Shown: positions 35,164-44,776, counted from the first letter of the stretch. The stretch is 64,000 nt of DNA from Ignavibacteria bacterium (GCA_015709655.1 CP054181.1:423262-487261); one strand, 5' to 3'. Notes: generated by a model not told the origin, from the letters alone. Numbers and translations: made by a program.

Positions 35164-35901
35164 CTACCTGCCATAGACGTGGAGTACACGGGATTTTTTT
35201 TTCAGTGTCCGTAACGTAACGTAGACAATGACGCCAGTACAAAAAACCGCAATCCAGACGGGACTGGCGGAAAGGTGTTTGTGAAAAACAGATTTTGTAG
35301 CTACTTCAACAATGGTAAAGGCTGCGATAACTCCAAAGAAGCCTGAGTATTCACGTCGGAGAACGGTGCGAAACGAAAAACTCAGTGATGCGGCTTTCCA
35401 ATTGCCTGGTTTGGGGATAAAGGCTGGTACGCGCCGGGTGTAATCCTGGTATTCAGCGCCATAGGTGTCTTGCAGGAAGGCTTCTTCGGCGGCAACAATC
35501 AGGCGATAGTACCACCAGAAAACAATGGTGTAAACAACCGGAACCCACCACAGTCCAAAGAACATCATTACGCCTAATATCATTACGTAGTTACCAAGGT
35601 AGAGGGGGTTGCGGACAATTGAGTACATCCCGTCAGTATTTAAACTGTTGGCTATCTGGGTGTCAGTATTTCTGCCTGATGTTCCCTCCGGAACAAATCC
35701 AACCGTGTAACAGCGTATCGCCAGGCCAAGCATTGATATCAGAAAGCAACTAAGCTCCCAGGCCAAAACTGCAGAATCAGAAAGAAACGGCGGCGTGTAC
35801 ACCAGAACTGCCGACACGATTAGAACAACAAAAGCCAGCGGCAGGTAACTCCGCCACCTGAATAACCATTGCCCTACTGTTACCTGCTGTTGAGATTTCA
35901 C
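35164..35901 (-). CDS. Isoprenylcysteine carboxyl methyltransferase-like membrane protein
   Basis: 245 residues with about six hydrophobic segments. The C-terminal half has the ICMT/phospholipid-methyltransferase signature: RNPLYLGNYVMILG near 105, then AAEEAFLQDTYGAEYQDYTRRVPAFIP near 150-178, which binds S-adenosylmethionine. The substrate in bacteria is usually unknown. The protein keeps two extra helices at its C-terminus. It lies upstream of the SMR gene (37-base gap), probably one transcript. Confidence 0.82.
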   Translation of the reverse strand: MKSQQQVTVGQWLFRWRSYLPLAFVVLIVSAVLVYTPPFLSDSAVLAWELSCFLISMLGLAIRCYTVGFVPEGTSGRNTDTQIANSLNTDGMYSIVRNPLYLGNYVMILGVMMFFGLWWVPVVYTIVFWWYYRLIVAAEEAFLQDTYGAEYQDYTRRVPAFIPKPGNWKAASLSFSFRTVLRREYSGFFGVIAAFTIVEVATKSVFHKHLSASPVWIAVFCTGVIVYVTLRTLKKKSRVLHVYGR

Positions 35902-36143
35902 GCTACGTCCTTTTCAGAAAAAACATGCCGACTTCATAAATCATGACCTACCGGTCCGTGCCGGGTTGGATTGACCGTATCAACCATTGTGTGGCCCCTG
36001 TCCGTACAGACATTCAAGCATCAGCCTTGCAGGTATCGGATACCTTTCAGTGGCAGCCGTATACTGGTACACTGTGCGGAGCCGGACGCACTATCCCATG
36101 TCCCGGTCACGGGTACCATAAGAGCACGTGGTACGGGGTCCGT

Positions 36144-36527
36144 TTAGAATGGAAGGTCTTCCAAGTCGTCAGAGATATTACCTGCAACTGCCGGCTGAAT
36201 CTGAGAATAATCTGTGGTTCCTGTGTCGGGACCGCCTGCCTGAACGGATTCGATTCGCCAACATTCCAGGTTAAGCCAGTAGTCGACTGTTCCGTCCTTC
36301 CGCTGAAACTGTCTCCCTTTCAGATTAAAGGTGACCTTCACCTGGTTGCCAAGTTTATAATTATCCAGGAGGGCTGTTCTATCCTGAGTTACCTGGAATT
36401 TGATTGACTGCGGGTAATTCCCGTCGGCAATTTCAAGAACGAATTCCCGCTTTTTAAAGGTGTCCGTTACCTGCGTGGTATCCATGATTGCCTGGATCGT
36501 TCCGGTGATATCAAATGCGTTTGCCAT
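36144..36527 (-). CDS. DUF3127 OB-fold protein with SSB-like acidic tail
   Basis: 127 residues, characteristic of Bacteroidota. The first 95 residues are a beta-rich domain similar in strand order to single-stranded DNA-binding protein (FDITGTIQAIMD, then KREFVLEIADG, VKVTFNLKGRQFQRKDG and YWLNLECWRIE). A flexible Gly/Thr/Gln linker follows, and the last residues are DDLEDLPF, the acidic-plus-Pro-Phe form of the SSB C-terminal tip that recruits repair and replication proteins. A role at single-stranded DNA is an inference. A 240-base non-coding gap separates it from the gene downstream. Confidence 0.8.
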   Translation of the reverse strand: MANAFDITGTIQAIMDTTQVTDTFKKREFVLEIADGNYPQSIKFQVTQDRTALLDNYKLGNQVKVTFNLKGRQFQRKDGTVDYWLNLECWRIESVQAGGPDTGTTDYSQIQPAVAGNISDDLEDLPF

Positions 36528-36585
36528 GGTGCTTTAACAATTGTAGATGAGAGAATAGATTGCTTATTTGTAACAGTACCGTAAA

Positions 36586-39249
36586 CTATGAAAACTGTGA
36601 CACAAATGCTGTCAACGCCTGGCTCAAACCTGCGGTATTTCGTGCTCCCGCGGTTGCCATGTGAGGTTTGCCGCCTCCGCCTCCGCCAAGTTCCTTGGCA
36701 ACCCTTCCAACCAGACTTCCTGCCGAATACTGCCCGGTACGGTCATCTGTAACCACGCAGACCAGCTGCACCTTATCACCGGTAACGGATGCCAGCAGTC
36801 CAACCCCGTTGTGTTTCAGTGCAAGCCGCAGTTCGTCGGCTACGTCTTTAAGCTGCTCAGCCGATTCGGCTTGAATTTGAGCAGCAACAATGCGCAGATC
36901 CCCTGCCACACTGGCCTGTTGCACGAGCTGAGGGATCTGCTGCTTCAGCCTGCCCGTCCGTACAGCAAGCAGATCCTTTTCAAGCTGACGGATTTTTTCG
37001 GTCAGCTGCACATGCTCTTCCTCCATTGCGGTTAGCTGCAGAGTCTGCCTGGTTATCCACGCCGGGATGCTGGTTCCTACTATGGCTTCGATACGCCGAA
37101 CTCCGGCAGCAACACTTTCTTCGCCCACAATCTTGAACAGTCCGATCTCGCCAGTTGTCTGTACATGTGTTCCACCACAAAACTCAACCGAGAAATCGGG
37201 ATCAATCGTAACAACCCTGACGGTACTTCCGTACTTATCACCAAAGAACATTTTCACGTTTGGTATGGTTTGGGCTTTCTCTATTGCAAGCTCTTCAGTA
37301 CTGACACTGATGTTCTTGAATATATAGTCGTTTACCATTGACTCGATTGCGGTAAGCTGATCTGTGTGCAGCCGCTCATAGTGCGAGAAGTCAAACCGGA
37401 GATGGTCAGGAGCTACCAGTGACCCGCTCTGCTGAACGTGACTGCCAAGCACCCGCCTGAGAGCTTCGTGAAGGAGGTGTGTGGCGCTGTGTTCACGCTG
37501 GATATCCCTGCGACGCGGAACATTCACTTCCACGCGGGCTACGTGTCCGACGGCTGCGTCCACCACCGTTTCACACAGGTGCACAATGGCATCGCCAACT
37601 TTGCGCACGTCGTCAACATCGTAGGATGTACCACCAACGGTAAGTGTACCGATATCTGAAACCTGACCGCCCATTTCAACATAGAATGGCGTTTCTTCCA
37701 CCACAACTTCATTTTCTGAAATGTAGAGCAGGGGGCTTTCGCAGACGTAGTGGTTATAGCCAACAAATCGCGACTGAACGCCCAGATTCTCGGCCTTCAC
37801 TTCGTTCACGTGCAATTTCCGGGCAGCACGGGACCTGGTACGCTGTTCGTTCAGCAGCTCGGTGAAGTGCTCCTTATTTACGGTAAGACCGTATTCTTCG
37901 GCAGCAATGAGTTCGGTAAGGTCAATCGGGAACCCATACGTGTCATACAGCTTAAAGGCAACGGCACCCGAGAGTACCGGCGATTGCAAATAATCAGCAA
38001 GCCGGACAGCATTGTCGTAACGGTGGATTTTCCCATCGGCTCCGGCAACCTCAATGGGACTATCCGGGATAATTGATTGTCCGGGTACCAGGCTCTGGCC
38101 ATCCGGCAGAGAAACTGCAACAAGATTTTGCCAGGCCAGCAGTAATTCGTTTCTGCCATTATCCAGCGTTACCAGGAATTGTTCTTCTTCTGCTTTAATA
38201 ATTTTTGTTATGAGTTCTTGCTGACGCTGCAATTCCGGGAATGCACTGCCCATCACGGAACAGAGTACCTCAACATGCTTCCACAACACAGGCTCAGTAA
38301 AGCCCAGATTTCCAGCGTAACGTGCGGCTCTGCGGAGAATTCGGCGTAACACATAGCCCCTTCCCTCATTCCCCGGTATTGCACCATCGGCAATTGCAAA
38401 ACTGAGTGTACGAATATGGTCGGCAATCACTCGCATCGCAATGCCGTCGGGATGATCAAGTTCTTGCCGGTAACCCTTTCCGCTGAGCTTCTCGGTATGG
38501 GCAATAATGCTGCGGAAGATGTCGATATCATAATTACTGCCAACGCCCTGCAGGAGTGCAGCTATGCGTTCGAGTCCCATTCCGGTATCAACGTGTTTTG
38601 AAGGAAGTTCTTCCAACGTCCCGTCAGCCTTGCGGTTATACTGAATGAACACGTTGTTCCAGATTTCGATCACACGGGCATCACCGGCATTAACCAGCGG
38701 ACCGCCACTGCAGTCCGGCGTATAGTCATAGTGGATCTCGGTACAGGGGCCACACGGACCGGTGTCACCCATTTCCCAGAAATTATCCTTCTCATCGAAT
38801 CTGTGGATGTGCGACTCCGGAAGAAATTTTTTCCATATCTCATAGCTCTCGTCATCAGTACGATACACGGTGGCATGCAATCGTGTTTTGTCAAGCCCCC
38901 ATACCGTGGTTAGCAGCTCAAAGCTCCACTCAATTGCCTCTTCTTTAAAATAGTCTCCAAAGCTCCAGTTCCCCAACATTTCAAAGAACGTATGGTGATA
39001 GGTATCGCGTCCAACCTCCTCAAGGTCATTATGTTTACCACTTACACGGATACACTTCTGGGTATCAGCAGCCCTGGTATATGGTCTGGAGCCTGTCCCA
39101 AGAAACACATCCTTAAACTGATTCATTCCGGCGTTGGTAAACAGGAGCGTGGCATCACCGTGGGGAATCACGGGCGCCGATGGCACGATGGTATGTCCGC
39201 GTTGTGCGAAAAACTCCAGGAACGATGAGCGTATCTCTGAACAGGTCAT
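36586..39249 (-). CDS. alaS: Alanyl-tRNA synthetase
   Basis: About 887 residues. The class II catalytic core has HHTFFEMLGNWSFGDYFKEEAI (motif 1 region) and GMGLERIAALLQG. The editing domain has HSATHLLHEAL and CGGTHV, the zinc-binding His and Cys residues. The C-terminal part holds the coiled coil (about 720-770) and the Gly-rich C-Ala region (LGGGGGGKPHMATAGA). I prefer the second ATG (MTCSEIRSSFLEFF), which matches the usual AlaS start; the first ATG is three codons earlier. A TACTTTTG box lies about 60 bases upstream. Confidence 0.97.
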   Translation of the reverse strand: MTCSEIRSSFLEFFAQRGHTIVPSAPVIPHGDATLLFTNAGMNQFKDVFLGTGSRPYTRAADTQKCIRVSGKHNDLEEVGRDTYHHTFFEMLGNWSFGDYFKEEAIEWSFELLTTVWGLDKTRLHATVYRTDDESYEIWKKFLPESHIHRFDEKDNFWEMGDTGPCGPCTEIHYDYTPDCSGGPLVNAGDARVIEIWNNVFIQYNRKADGTLEELPSKHVDTGMGLERIAALLQGVGSNYDIDIFRSIIAHTEKLSGKGYRQELDHPDGIAMRVIADHIRTLSFAIADGAIPGNEGRGYVLRRILRRAARYAGNLGFTEPVLWKHVEVLCSVMGSAFPELQRQQELITKIIKAEEEQFLVTLDNGRNELLLAWQNLVAVSLPDGQSLVPGQSIIPDSPIEVAGADGKIHRYDNAVRLADYLQSPVLSGAVAFKLYDTYGFPIDLTELIAAEEYGLTVNKEHFTELLNEQRTRSRAARKLHVNEVKAENLGVQSRFVGYNHYVCESPLLYISENEVVVEETPFYVEMGGQVSDIGTLTVGGTSYDVDDVRKVGDAIVHLCETVVDAAVGHVARVEVNVPRRRDIQREHSATHLLHEALRRVLGSHVQQSGSLVAPDHLRFDFSHYERLHTDQLTAIESMVNDYIFKNISVSTEELAIEKAQTIPNVKMFFGDKYGSTVRVVTIDPDFSVEFCGGTHVQTTGEIGLFKIVGEESVAAGVRRIEAIVGTSIPAWITRQTLQLTAMEEEHVQLTEKIRQLEKDLLAVRTGRLKQQIPQLVQQASVAGDLRIVAAQIQAESAEQLKDVADELRLALKHNGVGLLASVTGDKVQLVCVVTDDRTGQYSAGSLVGRVAKELGGGGGGKPHMATAGARNTAGLSQALTAFVSQFS

Positions 39250-39309
39250 AGTTGGCATTCAGAACAGAATTGGTAATGTCGGAACGATGAAGTACAAAAA
39301 ACGTTGGTA

Positions 39310-39317
39310 CAAAAGTA
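39310..39317 (-). promoter_or_regulatory. Probable -7 element of the alaS promoter
   Basis: TACTTTTG fits TAnnTTTG exactly and would give a leader of about 50-60 bases. No TTTG is found 19 bases further upstream. Confidence 0.35.
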
Positions 39318-39375
39318 CGAGCCACCGCCACCCTGCCCTCCGACACCAAACTGTTTTCCTCCGTAAGTTGCATGT

Positions 39376-41211
39376 ATGAGTAGAGTAAGGGCGGTTGTGC
39401 CTGTCCTGTTTGTATTCGGAGCGGTACTAAGTTTTACCTGGTCCACGGTAAAGGCCGATGAATATCGGGTTCTGATAGCTGCTTCATCCGACTTCGACGA
39501 CAGAATCGGCGTCAGCATCGAGCTGCCTGAACTAACGTCGGACACCAGCGTGTTTGTATTCCCGGTCACCGTCCCTGGCACCTACGAAGAGCACTTGTGG
39601 TGGCGCCTTGTACACAATTTTAGAGCATTCGACGCTTCCGGAAGCCCCCTCCCAACCTCACGTTCTGCCGACTCGCAGTTTGTGATTCCCCGGCAAACCG
39701 TCAGAGTGTCGTATCGGCTTGATGATTCGTTCGACGATCTGGATTCACGGGTAAACATTTTTCAACCGGCTGGAACAAGCTTTCAGGGCGATACAGTTTT
39801 TGTCCTTAACCACGGTGGCGTGGTGGGATATGTAGATGGCAAACAAACCAGGCCATACACCGTTAGAGTTGAGCGCTCACCCGAGATCGCAACATTTACG
39901 GCCCTACAGGTTCTGGAAAGGGGCTATGATTTTGATGTCTATACCGCTCCCACCTACGATGCCCTGGTGGATGGTCCGGCATTACTGTGCAGGGCAGACA
40001 CCGCCACTTATCAGAGCGGTGGTGCACAGATTTTAGTTGCCGTATGTGGTACCCCAAACGGTAAGCCACTAGCACCAGCATTTGCAAAGGGGTTCAAACG
40101 AGCCACCGATGCCGTCGCCGATTTCCTGCCGTCAATGCCGGTAAACAGATACACTTTTTTAGTATATCTGTGGGATAAGGACACAGTGAACGTTAAACGC
40201 ACAAAGTATTCGGTTGGTGCTCTGGAACATAACACTTCCAGCATGTACTTCCTGTTTTACTCCACTCACCCGAAAGGCTATGAAGAGATCGCTGCACATG
40301 AGTTTTTACACATTCTTGTCCCCTTACATCTACACAGCAAGGAGATCGGTCGTTTTAACTTCCGGTTTCCGGCAATGAGCAAGCACTTGTGGCTGTACGA
40401 AGGTGTGACCGAGTATTTTGCCAATCAGGCAGGGCTGCGTGGCAGAACATCTACCGAAAAAGATTTTCTTCAGGCAATCCAGCGGGGCGCCCGCAGCGCT
40501 GCCTTTGTTCCGGACACGTTTTCTCTGACGTCATTTTCGAAAAATGTGCTTCTTCACGATAATCAGAAAATTTACCCGGTGATTTATCAGATAGGTCCTG
40601 CGAATGCCTTGCTACTCGACATCCTGCTGCGCTCTGAAACAAACGAGAAAATGGGTGTTCTGGAGCTTGTGTACGGACTGATGGGCAAGTATGGGAAAGC
40701 TGCTCCGTTTGATGATGACTCGCTCTTTGCCGATATCGGAACACTCACAACACCCACCGTGCAGTCATACCTTGAAACCTACGTTGGTGGTGCACATTCA
40801 CTTCCGTTTGCACAGTACCTGCCACTGATTGGATGGGAATTTGCTGACTCCACACAAGACTCTGCCCTTGGCTTCGGGATACACATTGACCGCGATGCTT
40901 CCGTAGCAGATACTATTTATCTGATTGCCGACAGTACCAATGTGTTTGGATTTAAGACCGGCGATATCCTAATGAAGGTTAATGGCAGAACGATCAATGA
41001 GGCTTCGCTGTGGAACGCACGGAGACTCTGGCGGGCTACAACTACAGATCCACTGACGGTAACTGTTCAACGTGACGGACATGTTATCGAAAAAACAGCA
41101 AAACCTACAAACCGGCTGGTTATGCAATACAACGTTATCAAGGAGTCAGCCTCGCCAACAGAGTCTCAGCTGAAGTTTCGCAAGTTGGTTCTGTACGGGA
41201 TTCGCGAATAA
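39376..41211 (+). CDS. M61-family zinc aminopeptidase with PDZ domain
   Basis: 611 residues. A signal peptide (1-27, cut near TVKA) is followed by a beta-rich M61 N-terminal region. The zinc site is HEFLH (His308, Glu309, His312) with the third ligand Glu346 in WLYEGVTEYFANQ. A PDZ-like domain occupies about 495-570 (GFGIHIDRDAS, then FGFKTGDILMKVNGRTI). M61 enzymes include glycyl aminopeptidases. The protein lies in the periplasm or outside; no sorting domain or lipobox is seen. It stands alone, divergent from alaS. Confidence 0.88.
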   Translation: MSRVRAVVPVLFVFGAVLSFTWSTVKADEYRVLIAASSDFDDRIGVSIELPELTSDTSVFVFPVTVPGTYEEHLWWRLVHNFRAFDASGSPLPTSRSADSQFVIPRQTVRVSYRLDDSFDDLDSRVNIFQPAGTSFQGDTVFVLNHGGVVGYVDGKQTRPYTVRVERSPEIATFTALQVLERGYDFDVYTAPTYDALVDGPALLCRADTATYQSGGAQILVAVCGTPNGKPLAPAFAKGFKRATDAVADFLPSMPVNRYTFLVYLWDKDTVNVKRTKYSVGALEHNTSSMYFLFYSTHPKGYEEIAAHEFLHILVPLHLHSKEIGRFNFRFPAMSKHLWLYEGVTEYFANQAGLRGRTSTEKDFLQAIQRGARSAAFVPDTFSLTSFSKNVLLHDNQKIYPVIYQIGPANALLLDILLRSETNEKMGVLELVYGLMGKYGKAAPFDDDSLFADIGTLTTPTVQSYLETYVGGAHSLPFAQYLPLIGWEFADSTQDSALGFGIHIDRDASVADTIYLIADSTNVFGFKTGDILMKVNGRTINEASLWNARRLWRATTTDPLTVTVQRDGHVIEKTAKPTNRLVMQYNVIKESASPTESQLKFRKLVLYGIRE

Positions 41212-41566
41212 CAGATGCACCAATTCCTGCTCTCATGCACTCCGCCGGTTTTGTAGCCCGGTATCATCGGAGAAATGGTGATGCTCACTACAAATGGTCG
41301 TTCACGTATTCAGATTAAGCCATAGTCATAGCAGCAATTGGCAGCTAACCACCCCATGCTTTGCACAGGAGATCCGTAATCCGGTCATTCGCAGCCACAT
41401 GGTCTGACGCTACCGCACACTCCGGAAATTATTGTACCGGCATAGCTGGTATTTTGGTAACTACCATCACAGTGCAGTGTGATAAAGTTGGGTATGTTGC
41501 GTAACCATTACAGCATGGACCTGCCAGTCCGACGATTTTTCTTAATGATTACGTACGAGGTTCGAT
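41212..41566 (+). other. Non-coding gap with an 18-base palindrome
   Basis: 355 bases with no convincing gene. It holds ATCACA-GTGCAG-TGTGAT at 41466-41483, a palindrome with one mismatched pair, about 85 bases before the DUF302 start, and a TAAAGTTG box just after it (41483-41490) that is one base off TAnnTTTG. The pair looks like an operator next to a promoter. Confidence 0.35.
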
Positions 41567-41953
41567 ATGAATTACTACTTCACCAAGGTCACCAATTACA
41601 CCATGACTGAAGCACGCGAAAAAGTCACCGAGGCTCTGAAGACAGAAGGCTTTGGAGTACTGACGGAAATCGATGTTCAGCAAACGCTGAAGAATAAACT
41701 CGACGTTGACTTCCGTCCATACCTCATCCTGGGTGCCTGCAATCCATCCTTTGCGTACCAGGCACTCACCGCAGAACCAAACATTGGCGCAATGTTGCCA
41801 TGCAATGTGATTCTTCAGCAAACTACAGACGGTGGCACTGAAATTTCAGCAGTCGATCCGGTGGCATCAATGAAGGGTGTTGACAACAGTACGCTGGGCT
41901 CAATAGCAACAGAGGTACAGCAAAAACTGCAGCGCGTTATCGATAGAGTGTAA
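41567..41953 (+). CDS. DUF302 domain protein
   Basis: 128 residues and the whole length is one DUF302 domain: FTKVTNYTMTEAREKVTEAL at the start, GFGVLTEIDVQQTLKNKL near 28-45, and the central ILGACNPSFAYQALTAEPNIG with the conserved Cys-Asn-Pro, followed by LPCNVILQ. No signal peptide. Family function is unknown; members often occur near redox or sulfur genes. GAGG lies 6 bases ahead of the ATG. A palindrome upstream suggests specific control. Confidence 0.9.
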   Translation: MNYYFTKVTNYTMTEAREKVTEALKTEGFGVLTEIDVQQTLKNKLDVDFRPYLILGACNPSFAYQALTAEPNIGAMLPCNVILQQTTDGGTEISAVDPVASMKGVDNSTLGSIATEVQQKLQRVIDRV

Positions 41954-41978
41954 GGGGCTCGGCCACACGCAGCAACAT

Positions 41979-42824
41979 CTACATTAAAAACAGGCTGTTG
42001 AGTTCCTGATAAGTTACGTCTGCTGATAACAGTATCCCGGGGTCCGAATGATGCCGCAGTTCCGATGCAAGGCGCCTAAGGTAGCTCAACACTGCCATGT
42101 GCGGACGTGACCCGGTACTCACCCGATTGATCCCGATTCGTTGCAGCTCAGCAAAATCCAGAGATGCAGTAATTAGAATGTTTATGGGATGAGATATGTG
42201 TTGTCGGAGCTGTTCAACAACAGTTATATCGGGTACAAACGGTATAAAAATGCAGTCAGCACCCGCTTCAGCATACGCGGATGCCCGTTCAACAGCAATT
42301 GCAACTCTGTCCTGAACACTAACAGAGAGGACCATGGCATCGGTGCGGGCATTAATCACAATCGGGACACCCAGCTCGGTACCGATAGCACGAACCTGTG
42401 CAATAAGATTGCTGTGTTGTGAAATAGAATTAAGGTTTTCAGTATGGTTATATCCATCCTCTAGATTAATACCAACGATACCATTGCGAATAAGCGCAGT
42501 AATAAAGCCGGCAAATGCAGCAGGATCATTCCGATAATATCCTCCCTCGATATCAGCGGTGACCGGCACGTTGGTAACCGCTGCAATGCGACTGACTGCA
42601 TCAAGCATCACCTCGGCCGGGATGTGCTCTCCATCGGCATACCCGCGCGCCCATGCCACCCCCGCACTTGTGGTAGCCACAGCAGGAAACCCGGCATGTT
42701 CAAAGAGTCGTGCAGAAACACAGTCCCACGCATTCGGAAGCAACAGCGTTTCCCCTGAGTAGTGCATGCCACGAAACTTCTCAGCCCTGGCGGCAAAATC
42801 GGCATAATCAGCGTTCACTACCAT
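41979..42824 (-). CDS. Isocitrate lyase/PEP mutase family enzyme
   Basis: 281 residues, (beta/alpha)8 fold of the phosphoenolpyruvate mutase/isocitrate lyase superfamily. Seen are LLLPNAWDCVSARLFEHAGFPAVATTSAG near 28-56, TADIEGGY with the metal-binding Asp near 90, GINLEDGY near 120 and INARTDAM near 160. The missing Lys-Lys-Cys-Gly-His of true isocitrate lyase points to the oxaloacetate decarboxylase or carboxyphosphonoenolpyruvate-type branch. The exact reaction is unknown. It lies 51 bases after lplA, and could be in one transcript with it. Confidence 0.82.
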   Translation of the reverse strand: MVVNADYADFAARAEKFRGMHYSGETLLLPNAWDCVSARLFEHAGFPAVATTSAGVAWARGYADGEHIPAEVMLDAVSRIAAVTNVPVTADIEGGYYRNDPAAFAGFITALIRNGIVGINLEDGYNHTENLNSISQHSNLIAQVRAIGTELGVPIVINARTDAMVLSVSVQDRVAIAVERASAYAEAGADCIFIPFVPDITVVEQLRQHISHPINILITASLDFAELQRIGINRVSTGSRPHMAVLSYLRRLASELRHHSDPGILLSADVTYQELNSLFLM

Positions 42825-42875
42825 AACGTGCTTTTTAGTAAATATGACTGTATGGGTTGGAATCGAACACTGGCT

Positions 42876-43856
42876 TTAAAACATTGCCTGGATAACATTG
42901 TCAGCTGTAACGGCATGAAGGTAACGCTCAAGATTAATGCTGTTTAAAACAGATCGCAGTTCATCTTCGGCGTGGCGTACACCTGTAAGCAAGTGCTCCA
43001 AATCTTCCACGCCAAGTTCCGAGAAGAAGTCACCGTAAATCTTAGCCCCTTTTATGATGCCGTCGTGTACATCCAGATTCATCTCAAGCAAACCTCCTGC
43101 TGTTCGAATAGCTTTCTTGAAATTGTACTTTGGTGACTTTCCGTAGTTCCATTCGTACGTGGCGTACTTCTCATCTCTAAGTTTCTTTATTTTTTCCTTG
43201 TCTTCATCGGTAAACTCGTACAGTCTTGCACCCGGATATGTTTCCAGGACGTATTTCATGATTTTCCGGGTGAACTCCTCAATGCTTATCGGCGAGGGAA
43301 GATGATCGGAAATGTTGGTAATACGCTTGGGAACTGATTTTACTGCTTTGTCAACATACTTTACAGGATTAATGCGAAGTGCCTCGGTAACGCTCCGTAT
43401 CTCGGAAGCGAACAGCAAACAACCATGGTGCAGTATTTTACTCCGATAAATATGGGCTGCATTCCCTGCAATTTTCTGTCCGTCAATCATTATGTCGTTC
43501 TTACCCTCGAAACGGGCATCAGCGCCAAGCTGCCGGATAACATCAATAATCGGTCGGGTAAACTTCCGAAAGTCAGCAAGGTTAGTATCTGTTCCAGCCT
43601 GTGTAAACGAAAAGTTCAGATTACCCAGGTCGTGGTAAACGGCACCACCGCCCGATAGTCTGCGCACAACTGCAATGTTATGTTCCTTAACGTAGTCGTA
43701 GTTGATTTCAGCAAGCGTATTCTGGTAATGCCCAACGATAATGGCATTATCATTACGCCAGAGCATAAAACAGTCTTCGTTCAGGTGTTTCAGGATATAC
43801 TCATCGGTGGCAACGTTAAAGTAAGGGTCTGTTGACTCATGGTAAATGCACAGCAT
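42876..43856 (-). CDS. lplA: Lipoate-protein ligase A
   Basis: Attaches free lipoate to lipoyl domains using ATP. 326 residues with both the large domain and the small C-terminal domain. Visible are NVATDEYIL near 14, VVRRLSGGGAVYHDLGNLNFSF near 66-87, and the active-site Lys in GQKIAGNAAHI near 125-135. ATG at 43856 is chosen: it overlaps the stop of the DUF2249 gene in TAATG, and a longer frame would add 12 residues inside that gene. Together with lipB it gives salvage besides synthesis. Confidence 0.92.
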   Translation of the reverse strand: MLCIYHESTDPYFNVATDEYILKHLNEDCFMLWRNDNAIIVGHYQNTLAEINYDYVKEHNIAVVRRLSGGGAVYHDLGNLNFSFTQAGTDTNLADFRKFTRPIIDVIRQLGADARFEGKNDIMIDGQKIAGNAAHIYRSKILHHGCLLFASEIRSVTEALRINPVKYVDKAVKSVPKRITNISDHLPSPISIEEFTRKIMKYVLETYPGARLYEFTDEDKEKIKKLRDEKYATYEWNYGKSPKYNFKKAIRTAGGLLEMNLDVHDGIIKGAKIYGDFFSELGVEDLEHLLTGVRHAEDELRSVLNSINLERYLHAVTADNVIQAMF

Positions 43857-44614
43857 TACAGTTCTTTCACCTTTATCACCCGCACTTTCCATACATCCGG
43901 TCCTTTTTCAAGGTATTCCCACCGGAACGGCTCCTTGCTTTCTGCTTCCATCTGATAGTAAAGGGGCTTGGGATCATGATCGTTGATAAAATCAAATGCC
44001 TCACCTGTTTTAATATCTGCAAAGGCTTTGTAGAACATTTCATGTCGTTCCGTTGGCGGGTACGGCCGAATATCAAACTCATTTACGACCGAATATCCTG
44101 TATCACCCATTCCGCTCTTTGATTTCTTGGTGATATGGACAACATATTCATTGGGCTCTTTTTTCTTGTAAATCCATGAATGCTCACCTTCGAACTTCAT
44201 GATAAAGATGCCGTGAATATCTACAGGATCTTCTGGTGAAATCAGCTCCATGGTTGTATCTTGTTCCATCATGCCATAGCGGTGAAACACGATCTGACGC
44301 CAGTCGCTCTTGTCTGCCTTCCGAAGATCAAGTAACGTAGAGATGCCAACGAATTCTCGGCTCTGTGAATCTTCTGTCCGTGTCACCTGTACCTTCCATT
44401 CCCTACCACCACGGTTTAGATATTCCCATCCTACAACATCACCGTAAATCGATCGGAATTCATAGTAAAGCGGCTTGGGGTCGTGATCATTAATAAAAAC
44501 AAAACTCTCGCCGGCAGGTAAATCGTTAAACAGTTTAATGAGAAGCTCATGTCGCTTTATCGGCACAAGGGTGCGAACGTCTAATTCGCCATCACTATTA
44601 CGAATTTCTTCCAT
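43856..44614 (-). CDS. DUF2249 repeat protein (two intact and one degenerate copy)
   Basis: 252 residues from this start. The first DUF2249 unit (about 8-80) and the third (about 175-250) are closely alike: LDVR/FDIR, RHE, then FINDHDPKPLYY and WEYL, ending in WKVQVTR/WKVRVIK. The stretch between (about 95-165) keeps the spacing, the aromatic Trp-x-Tyr and a similar end (EYVVHITK) but has lost the HDPKPLYY core, so it reads as a degraded middle copy. DUF2249 proteins are often tied to nitrogen-oxide or iron metabolism; function is unproven. It is coupled to lplA. ATG at 44614 is preferred over one ten codons earlier. Confidence 0.85.
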   Translation of the reverse strand: MEEIRNSDGELDVRTLVPIKRHELLIKLFNDLPAGESFVFINDHDPKPLYYEFRSIYGDVVGWEYLNRGGREWKVQVTRTEDSQSREFVGISTLLDLRKADKSDWRQIVFHRYGMMEQDTTMELISPEDPVDIHGIFIMKFEGEHSWIYKKKEPNEYVVHITKKSKSGMGDTGYSVVNEFDIRPYPPTERHEMFYKAFADIKTGEAFDFINDHDPKPLYYQMEAESKEPFRWEYLEKGPDVWKVRVIKVKEL

Positions 44615-44664
44615 AATACTACATTTATTTAATTGGTGAAACAATATCTACTGAATTGTGTGTA

Positions 44665-44672
44665 CAAACTTA
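44665..44672 (-). promoter_or_regulatory. Probable -7 element for the DUF2249-lplA transcript
   Basis: TAAGTTTG, an exact TAnnTTTG, 51 bases before the ATG at 44614. Confidence 0.4.
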
Positions 44673-44710
44673 ACGTGTGGAAGCCGGGAAAGACGGTTTC
44701 ATGTATTCCG

Positions 44711-44718
44711 TAAGTTTG
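44711..44718 (+). promoter_or_regulatory. Probable -7 element for the transglutaminase-like gene
   Basis: TAAGTTTG, the same octamer as in the divergent promoter at 44665-44672, 58 bases before the ATG at 44777. Confidence 0.4.
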
Positions 44719-44776
44719 GAGCGTTACGAGCCAGTTGCTTCTGGCATCAGCACACCATACACAACAAAGGCACAGC

